DNA of 64,000 bases, from NCBI RefSeq assembly GCF_016808095.1, contig NC_068973.1, positions 24,594,077-24,658,076 on the forward strand, written 5' to 3'. This DNA is from Vigna angularis. Lineage: Eukaryota > Streptophyta > Magnoliopsida > Fabales > Fabaceae. Below the pieces are notes generated by a model that had not been told where the DNA came from, made no database searches, and was given only the letters and a program-made list of their open reading frames with translations. Numbering within the stretch: the stretch's first letter is position 1; the number at the start of each line of letters is the position of its first letter. This document shows, one piece after another, positions 56,701 through 64,000 of the stretch. Both the position numbers and the translations under genes were made by a program.

Positions 56701-59700
56701 ACGTTTCCATAGTTCTTCACAAATTTCCTATAATAACCTGTGAGGCCCAAGAAGCCCCTCACCCCTTTTACATTCTTTGGCACAGGCCAGTCAACCACAC
56801 TTGTTACCTTCTCAGGATCTACAAAAACTCCTTTCTCTAATATCACATGTCCCAAGTAGTTAACACTACTTCTCCCGAAACTACATTTCTCTTTATTTGC
56901 AAATAAAATATTCTCCCTTAACAGCTGTAATACCTTAGTGAGGTTTGTTAGATGCTCTTCCCAATCCTTTCCATATATCAATATGTCATCGAAAAATACC
57001 AGGACTCCCTTTCTCAACATCTTAAAAACTTCATTCATTAAAGCTTGAAATGTTGAAGGTGCGTTCATGAGTCCGAAGGGCATTACCAAGTACTCGTAAT
57101 GTCCCTCATGGGTTCGGAAGGCCGTCTTCTCTATGTCTTGTTCCCTCATCTTGACTTGATGATACCCGGAAGTGAGATCTAATTTTGAAAAATACTTAGC
57201 TCCATGCAACTCGTCCAAGAGCTCTTCAATTACTGGGATTGGGAATTTGTCAGGTACCGTCACCTTGTTCAACACTCTATAATCTTCACACATTCGCCAA
57301 CGCTTGTTTTTCTTTTTCACCAGGATTACCGGGCTTGAGAAAGCACTTTGACTATGCCGAACATGCCCCACTTCCAGCAAGGAACGAACCTGATTCTCTA
57401 TCGCATTTTTCTGGTGAAACGAATACCGGTAAGGTCTCACGTTAACTGGTGCACTTCCGGGAAGCAAGTTGATGCAGTGCTCCTTTTGGCGTTTTGGAGG
57501 TAGACCTTCTGGGTCCTTGAACACATCTTCATATTGACCCATCGTCTGTTTTAATTTTTCCAACAGAGTTTGATTAGTTTCCTCTTCCTTCTTAGCCTCC
57601 CCTTCGATTTCGAACTTGCAAAGATTAGCACTCAAAGATTCACTTTGCTCTGTCCCTCGCAGTACTTTAATTCCTTGGGTCAAATTAAGCTTCATGATTT
57701 GCTTCTTCCAATCTACCCGCATCTCTCCCAACGACTCCAACCATGCCATGCCAAGGATAAGATCAATATCCTCAAGTTCGAATAAAAACGCATCCACTAC
57801 GAACTCCCCTGTCTCAAGAACAATCTTCAACCCCCGACAAACCCCAGCTGTTTCTGTTTGATGCCCATCTCCCATCAAAATACGCATTCTCAGCGTATTT
57901 TGCCACTCCCATTCCATTGCTTTCACTAACCTTCTCGAAATGAAGTTGTGAGACGCTCCAGAATCTATCAAAATGAGAAGAGGTACTCCTTTGATCATCC
58001 CTTTTAGTTTCATCGTTCTGGGCGCATCTCGAGTCTCTTTCTCCAACACGAAAAGACTGATGGCACTACAAACTCCATCGGCTTCCTCCGTTTCGCCCTC
58101 GTCGTCACTTTTTTGGGCTCCTTCTTCATCTTCACATTCAATCTGAATCTCATTCTCGGCTACTATGGCCCTTAATTGTTTAATTGGGCATTGATGATTT
58201 GGCCCATACGGCCCACCACACTTGAAACACAGCCCTTTCTTTTTCCTATCCACCAAATCCTGATAAGATAAGTGACGCACGCCCCTTTCACGTGCTCCCC
58301 CTGATCCCTTATCATTTGCACCACTCTTCCAGTTTGGGCCTGACCCATTACTCCAACCCTTAGATCCATACCCTTTCTGACCCACTCGTCCTATTATGTT
58401 GGATCCAGTTTTGTGACCCGAATTGTCACCTCCTATTACCTGTGCTTCATTCCGCCTATGCCACCCTCTGCTTCGTCCCGACACCTCCAGGTCAACAGCA
58501 CGAGCAACGTTCATCAAACGTCCCCTGGTTAGAGGGTTTGCGATATGTAAGCTTCGCACCTTCGCTCGGACCTCCTCCCTTCACCATGGGTAAAATATGA
58601 AAAATATTGTTCATCGTGGAGCTTAGGAATTTGGGCGATTAGGCATTCAAATCGTCCAATATATTCATCCATGTTCCCTGTTTGATTCAGCGTCGTCAGT
58701 TGATCATATACACTCCCTTCCCCCATTCCTCCGTAACGTTCAAGCAACTCCCTCTTCAAATTATCCCATGACAACACCTCATAATCGTTTAGCAACGAAT
58801 TGAAAAAATGGATTGTCCCTCCTTCCATGCACAAATGAGCCAGATGTACTTTCACCGTCTCGCTGGTCTCCTGGACCTTGAAGTAAATCTCCGCTCTCGA
58901 AATCCACCCAGCCGGATCCTCGCCCGTGAATGTTGGTAATTCAATCCTTTTTACTGATTGTTGAAACTCTGCCAAAGCATCCCCTTCTAGGACTGTAAAA
59001 CTCGCTCCACCCTTGGTATTTTCCTTAGTCTCTGTTTTTTTGTTTCCCACATAACCTTCACCCTCTTCATATATTCTCTTTTCAAAACTCCTCATCATCA
59101 ACTCCATCATTTTTGTTTGATTTTCTGCAGCTTCTTTTCTCATCTCTTCTAGTGCTGAGTAATTTTGAGTTGCTTGCAGACGCAACTCTTCCATGATCGC
59201 TTTCATTCGAATAACTTCTTCTTCTACATACCCTACCCTCTCCTCCATTTTTCCTGAAACCACTGGTTCTCCTTGTTTTCTGCTGTCTGCTCGAGTGTTA
59301 ACCATTCACCCTCTAATGAAGTTATCCGGCAGGTCGGACCAGAAATGTTAGGAAACCACAGAACAAATAATGAAATAAGAGGAAAAGATAATATAAGAAA
59401 GGATCATAGACCCTGTTTCATTGAAATCAAGGCCAAAAATAGAAGGAATAACCTACTGTCCAGAGCTAGGCTCCTTAAGAGACCAAAACGGTACTCTCCA
59501 CTCTATATTTTATCCAACAACCGAATACCCTCCCCACACACACTGTCCTGACAATATAAAGGTAATAACGAAAAAGTAAATCTTCCTAGGATCCTCCAAT
59601 TCTCTCTCTCTAACTAATTATGTCCACCTCAGCCCCTTTATTTTGTTTTCTCCTGCTATAAACTTGTCCCCACTTCTTTTGCTCTTTTGTTTCTTTGTCC

Positions 59701-62700
59701 AATATATTGTGTGGCCCAACAGGTATTTGGGCTGTATCAGATATTATCATGCATAATAGATCATAAATTATGAGTGCAGTCATTACCAGCCCATGCTAAA
59801 TTTTCTCTAAATAAACAGAACAGATAACTAAGGCTATTGATTCCAATTAACATTCTTAGGCCAGGCATAATGTCCTATTGGAAGAAACACGTGAGAAATT
59901 AGGAACATACACCGAAGACCAGATATTGTATCAACTACCTACGCCTGCTCTAAAGTAACTTGGGGGATATTGCTGGAAACGAAACCATGATATTGTCACA
60001 TATAAATAACTTCATGGGGAATATCTACGTCATGCTTTCAGCTTCAAAGACTGCATTTTCAGTTGAGTAACAGTTTTATAATAGAATTAAACACCTTTTC
60101 ATCAATTCTGATCACTCAACTAAAAGTAAGATTTAATAACCACAAAATAGTAGATGTTGAAGTTAATATGCTACAATAACAGCAAGGAAAAATCAACAGA
60201 AACGTTGTAAGCTTGGCATCAGCCGTGATACTTTCGTGGTAGGAGAAATGAGATATATTTCAAAACAATCAACAAATCGACAGAAACAAGACATCCTTCT
60301 TCACATTTCAACCCTTTTGAATTTAATTCCAAAATAGGAATCTACTTGCAGTTGCCTCATCCACTATTCCCACAAAAGCTTTACCTCTCATTATGTTTCT
60401 GTTTTCACTTCTTAGATATATTTAGATATCACGATATAGATCATTTTGGGTTGTAAATAAGAGCCGCTTCAATTTTTTGGGCATGCATATGTCAGTGTAT
60501 TACTTTTCAGCTTTGGGTGGTTTGAAGAACAGCAGACTCCTCTCCTCTCGACTATTCTTCCAATAATGCAAGATTCAGGCTTAAAGCATTTTATTTTCTC
60601 ATTAAGGACAAAACCATTCCTCTATTCATGAATCCATGCCAATTGAAGTACTAGAGAACTGATACCCGTAGCATCCTTGCACAGCAAACTGCTCTGTTAT
60701 TCCTTTGTTATGCACTTACGTGGTGTGGCAAGTTGGCAGCCACCCAATCATCTTAGTGCGAGGCATGTTTTATTTTTAAACAAAAGAAATTACGTAGACA
60801 GCCAACAAAATTACATGGAATTTAAAGTATAAGCAATCCTCCTTAGCCGAAAAGGAAAACAAAAACAAGAAAGATGTAGCCAACCCTACTTAATGGGAAA
60901 AGACTCCATTGGTGGTTGTTGTAGAGACACACCCCAATGGAGCAAAAGCATCCCAATCCCCCATCATATCAGTTAGGTAATAGCTTTAAACAAAATTAGT
61001 TGCAATGCCAAGGAACCACAGGTTTCAAACACGAGCATTATGTGCCAAACCTCCAACCAAATGAGCCAAAAAGTAGCATAGATTGCCCATTATCATATGT
61101 CAAGCTAAGTTTTGCAATATAAATATACCAAATGCATGAGTATCTTCCTGTTTAGACATTAATAAAAGAACCCCTCATTTACAGGCAACACAGCCGTATC
61201 AATCTATTGATTTACAATATGAGAAAAAGAGTAAAAACAATTTAAAAAACGTTCGAAGCTAGGATTCTAGGTACATGCTCAATGCGAGATATTTGTATGT
61301 TTACTTTTGGTTTCGGCTCGAATGTTTATCATCAACATTGATGCATTGAATAAAACCTGATGTGCTTACTGAAAATATATTTATCATACAACACAGATGG
61401 AGACGGAAATACCAATCACTAGATAAGAATTTTTCCATGAAACGGTCTTGAATCATATAACTAACAATTCTCAAGACATGGGAAGGGAACAACAAAATGT
61501 ACCTAACTCAACAACATTACTAGCTTTGGAAGCAAAACTACAATGTTCAGACGGATGATGGAAGCAATAAATGTAAACATAAGACTAACAAATTCTGTGA
61601 AGTGATTTCCTAATATACAATTTATTTACCTGGCCATTCTTTTTCTTGACTTCAACGTTGACCAGTCCCTTTTTCTCAGACCCTCTAATGGGGAAAATGA
61701 GAAAACACCGTTTGCTCCTAATACTCGGCTTGAACTTCTTTAAGGTGAGGCCACCCCCTGACATGACATAGGCTCTCAAATCAGTTCCAGAAAGAGGGGC
61801 ACCCATAACTTCAAGAATCCCGGCAGACGTGTTAAGTCTCGTCATTGCCATTCTATAAACTTTATCCGGGTTGATTGTGAACCTCGAGCGGATATACAAG
61901 CCCTGAAAGACAACGCGAAGGAAACAATTAGACAATGTCCCATTCCATGTACCATTCATTCATACATGATCCACCACCAGCATTTCCGATCTTAAACGAG
62001 CATACGTTAACATGATGCAAATTAAGTATATGTTCGGATTTCACTGGGAGAACTCAAAAGTAATTTTACTCTCAAAGCATTATTCTTCATTTTTCATTTT
62101 GTGCAATGGATGCGGAAATGTGCATTGTACTTTCCTAACTTTCATCCAAACATAGTCCAATTGTTACTTATATCTTAATGGAAGAGTTTGTATTGAACAA
62201 TCATAATAATTGACGTAGCCTAGAACATGTGAAACAAGCTGGCGAAAGAACTTACAGTAAAAGCAACGATAGCAGATGAAAGGGCAAGGAAGCCATACTT
62301 AGCCAAGCCTTCGGAGATTCCAACGAAGAGGTTAGCGACTCCAAAGAGGATCCTCCAAAGAACACCGCAAAGGATAACTCCACCAGCGCCCAACAGAAAG
62401 AGGTAGTTCCTCTTGCAAAACGCCTCGATTTGCAACCCAATTGCCTCGCGGTACCGGGAGAAGGCCGAGCTCACTGCGGCCGCGGGTTTATCAAACACCT
62501 TCTGCGCAAAGCCTTTGTCGAAATTCGAGGAGAAGAATCGAAACGTGCTACTACCCAGGCGTTGTTGTGGGTGGAAAATCGGCGAAGGGGAGCGGAACGC
62601 GGCTGCATCGGAGAAGGAGGGGCGGCGGATAGAGTGGCGCTGGTTGATGGTGCCGCGGACTAAAGCTTGGAATTGGGTGATTTTTTGCGAAGATGCCCTT

Positions 62701-62711
62701 GACACCTGCAT
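53508..62711 (-). CDS. Mitochondrial Coa1/Tim21-like membrane protein, three exons
   Basis: The CDS joins 62711-62256, 61902-61630 and 53774-53508 (456, 273 and 267 nt, all phase 0), giving 331 residues. Introns start GTAAGT (62255) and GTAAAT (61629) and end TTTCAG and ACGCAG. The N-terminus is rich in Arg, Ser and Gln with FRFFSSNF near residue 60, a likely mitochondrial presequence. Hydrophobic segments lie at about 103-130 and 139-156. The following domain (VMGAPLSG, GSEKKGLVNVEVKKKNGQYAMKLL) has the pattern of Coa1/Tim21 domains, which face the intermembrane space and take part in cytochrome oxidase assembly or protein import. The C-terminus is an acidic, charged helix. Start is the first Met of the presequence. 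The second intron is 7855 bp because it holds a gypsy element. The domain call is from memory. Confidence 0.82.
54320..54711 (-). repeat. 3' LTR of the gypsy element
   Basis: On the plus strand TGTTAGGAAACC to AGGCTGTATCA, flanked inside by the polypurine tract. Confidence 0.95.
54699..58576 (-). pseudogene. Gypsy pol (protease, RT, RNase H, integrase, chromodomain) with two TGA stops
   Basis: One frame covers 58576-54699, broken only by TGA after GQTKVTN (at 55470) and after AQANKH (at 55176). In the 1029-codon first part: zinc knuckle CFKCGG..HQCP (111-124), protease LIDSGASHNF (198-206), RT LDLTSGYHQV (460-469) and FFDDILIY (522-529), RNase H ELECDASGTG (665-674), integrase zinc finger H859, H866, C896, C899, and D,D,E core with VSDRDPTF. 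After the stops come the integrase tail and a chromodomain-like WLVHWLGKTAEEATWED. Both TGAs fit CGA (Arg) by context. At 730 a usual Asp of RNase H (TDHRSL type) reads SNHRSL. The protein resembles active Reina-like elements closely. Confidence 0.92.
54715..54725 (-). other. Polypurine tract of the gypsy element
   Basis: The minus strand reads CAAGAGGGCGG three bases before the LTR start TGATACAGCC. Confidence 0.8.
58529..59305 (-). pseudogene. Gypsy gag (capsid part), ends in a frameshift
   Basis: This 258-codon frame starts MVNTRADSRKQGEP, has a coiled-coil-like N-terminal part (about 20-80), and the retrotransposon gag core with IELPTFTGEDPAGWISRAE, VHLAHLCMEGGTIHFFNSL, WDNLKRELLERYGG and MDEYIGRFECLIAQIP. 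After YFSYFTHG the frame loses register near 58580: the neighbouring frame continues EVRAKVRSLHIANPL and belongs to the same protein. Chromodomain gypsy elements normally have one gag-pol frame, so this looks like a small indel mutation rather than programmed shifting. Confidence 0.88.
59328..59342 (-). other. Primer-binding site region of the gypsy element
   Basis: A few bases inside the 5' LTR the minus strand reads TGGTCCGACCTGCCG. It begins with TGG as expected for pairing to a tRNA CCA end; the tRNA was not identified and it is not the usual initiator-Met site. Confidence 0.5.
59346..59739 (-). repeat. 5' LTR of the gypsy element
   Basis: On the plus strand TGTTAGGAAACC to GGGCTGTATCA. 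Compared with the other LTR it has one extra GT. Confidence 0.95.
61630..61902 (-). CDS. Coa1-like gene, exon 2
   Basis: Follows TTGTCTTTCAG and codes for residues 153-243 (GLYIRSRF to KKKNGQ). It ends GGCCAG before GTAAAT. Confidence 0.88.
62256..62711 (-). CDS. Coa1-like gene, exon 1
   Basis: Codes for residues 1-152: presequence and first hydrophobic segments. It ends TTTACT before GTAAGT. Confidence 0.85.
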
Positions 62712-63760
62712 TTCCGATTTTCAAATAAATGACTCACAAATGCAAACGGAGTGCTGTCAACCGTGGAATTCACAACACAACACCACTTTCTGTCGGGTCC
62801 ACCTTTACTACCTAACTGCGCGACCCGACCCGACCCGACCCCTTACAATGCTAATAAGAGTCGTGAATGGAGGTGGATGAAACGTGCGGAGGAAGTCAGC
62901 AATCCCCTTCCGTTTTTAAACTACCAAACCATCTAAGACTAATTCATGAGTCTGCACCCAAAGTCTTTTATGCACCTAAAGAATTTTAGATTGTGAATTG
63001 ATTAAAATTGTTTTTAACACGACACACATCATGATTTATAACTAAATGGTGAAATAAAAGAAAAATCTACATTTACTCCCTACTTTTCCATTAAATTCGT
63101 GTACCTTCATCTAATGGCAATATCCACATCCTTGCTGCTAACTCTTTGATTGCAGAGGACTATGCGCCTGCTTACCTATACTATCGAGCTAAAGTCTCGT
63201 TCTAGGATATTAAAGATATGAAAATAATTTCATTTAAACGAATTATTGCCCCGAAGTTGGAAGAACGATGTTCTGCAGCAATCTGACTCATCATAAATTA
63301 CTCCGAGGTAATTATAGTTTCATAGAACTGTTTATGTGATGGCAAAATCAATGCATATATTGAATTGTTGTAAATTACAACTGAGGCACAACCCTGTTTC
63401 AACGTCTTATTAAATTTATAGTATTGCTTTATGAGTAATGATGTGGTTAAACCATTTTTTTTTCTCCCTAGACACATTATCATGTTAGTATAACAGGATG
63501 AGCAAGCTGTTGTTTTCACTGGAAATACAATGGTAAGTTATCTGATCAATCATAACTTTTTGCATTATGCTACTATCAAACAAATCATCAGGGCAAGGAA
63601 ATCCAAACTAAAAATACCACTCATTCCATTCATTATGGTTTGTAAAAGATGAGATAAACTCAATATAGTTTAATATTACGGGTAGAATAAATAAGAAACT
63701 TGAATTGAGTCGGAACACAACTATTAGCTATAAAGCCCACTCTTGGCAAGTAACAGTCAT
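62712..63760. other. Upstream region of the Coa1-like gene and spacer to the next gene
   Basis: At 62818-62841 CGACC is repeated four times (GACCCGACCCGACCCGACCCC) in a GC-richer stretch about 110-130 bases upstream of the start codon, a likely leader or promoter part. From 62930 onwards nothing is recognised. The frames on the plus strand over exon 1 (62413-62880) are shadows. Confidence 0.35.
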
Positions 63761-63832
63761 TTAGGCAGTAGCACTCGTCAGAAAAGCTCTTCCAGGTTGA
63801 CGATTTGCCAGTGGTCCATGGCACCCAAGAAG
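63761..63832 (-). CDS. Probable last coding exon of a gene extending beyond the right edge
   Basis: On the minus strand GTGCTGTCTTGCAG ends at 63833, a good acceptor, and the next 24 codons in phase 0 read LLGCHGPLANRQPGRAFL then TSATA and TAA at 63761. The composition is non-random and compact. The other two frames are also open for a while (one gives GAMDHWQIVNLEELF and stops), so the frame is uncertain. Upstream exons would lie past 64000. I do not recognise the family. Confidence 0.4.
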   Translation of the reverse strand, partial: LLGCHGPLANRQPGRAFLTSATA

Positions 63833-64000
63833 CTGCAAGACAGCACGAAGAAATTTGTAAATTAGATAAGCTAAAAACAACTAAAAAATAGACCCACTGA
63901 ATGCATAAGCAAAAATGTTCTTCAAACAAATCCAGATCCAAGTGCAAATTAGGTAAAATATAAAGGTCCTCGAGCATGAAAAGTAAAATTTCAATATGTT

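Larger units (their letters stand above)
54320..59739 (-). mobile_element. Nearly intact chromodomain Ty3/gypsy retrotransposon (Reina-like) in an intron
   Basis: The element is 5420 bp with LTRs of 392 and 394 bp, a TGG-starting PBS, gag, zinc knuckle, protease, RT, RNase H, integrase, a C-terminal chromodomain and a polypurine tract. A perfect 5-bp duplication GATAT flanks it (54315-54319, 59740-59744). By eye the LTRs differ at ten positions and one 2-bp gap, about 2.6%, suggesting insertion roughly one million years ago under commonly used plant rates. It has one gag/pol frameshift and two TGA stops. It reads in the same direction as the host gene. Reina assignment is from size and domain order. 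Confidence 0.93.
53775..61629 (-). other. Intron 2 of the Coa1-like gene, 7855 bp
   Basis: About 5.4 kb is the gypsy element; the remaining 0.54 kb (53775-54314) and 1.89 kb (59745-61629) show no exons or other features. Confidence 0.8.

Noticed and set aside
62413..62880. Plus-strand ORFs of 155, 77 and 63 codons
   Set aside because: Opposite-strand shadows of exon 1 and the GC-rich leader of the Coa1-like gene.

Overview
The window is plant nuclear DNA, most likely from a legume (Phaseolus/Vigna type; inferred from the retrotransposon mix and remembered LTR styles, not from a search). The evidence is spliced genes with GT..AG introns, an LRR receptor-like kinase of a plant-only class, plastid-derived rDNA inserted in nuclear sequence, long AT and ATT microsatellites, and nested LTR retrotransposons (Ty1/copia, Athila-like and chromodomain Ty3/gypsy) with MULE and CACTA-type DNA transposons. 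There are no bacterial operons, CRISPR arrays or phage genes.

Layout. (1) 1-5599: minus-strand SIRE/Maximus-like copia element cut by the window start, with its 5' LTR at 4207-5599 and an Athila-like solo LTR (1313-2621, perfect 5-bp target duplication) between integrase and RT. (2) 5600-8429: decayed, possibly CACTA/gypsy-derived sequence. (3) 8430-19331: an old gypsy element arranged as a giant inverted repeat. Each arm runs LTR-PBS-gag, and the arms meet around a 328-bp protease loop. The left arm carries a 4-kb MULE-like insertion whose left junction has been tandemly amplified; the right arm preserves the empty site. (4) 19333-19643: a plastid 23S rDNA fragment (NUPT) touching the right LTR. 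(5) 19.7-24.9 kb: AT-rich DNA with a CACTA-like right end and tandem repeats. (6) 24.9-36.5 kb: a ruined copia element split by an Athila-like element (27.8-33.5 kb, with an env-position ORF and 3' LTR) and by a 1-kb DNA-transposon-like insert. (7) 36.6-37.6 kb: a copia-type LTR full of ATAATCGATTAT palindromes.

Genes. Three host loci are visible, all on the minus strand. 39871-42199 is an LRR-III receptor-like pseudokinase of 639 residues in two coding exons, with likely upstream non-coding exons. 53508-62711 is a three-exon gene for a 331-residue mitochondrial Coa1/Tim21-like membrane protein; its 7.9-kb second intron holds an almost intact 5.4-kb chromodomain gypsy element (54320-59739) with 392/394-bp LTRs and a perfect GATAT target duplication. 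63761-63832 is a probable last exon of a gene lying mostly beyond the right edge. Between the first two genes is a third minus-strand copia (45687-51052), itself interrupted by a MULE with about 200-bp TIRs and a perfect 9-bp target duplication (45897-47489).

I see no new defence or metabolic system. The most unusual structures are the inverted gypsy hairpin with its built-in empty site, the tandem amplification across a transposon/retrotransposon junction, and the NUPT at the LTR edge.
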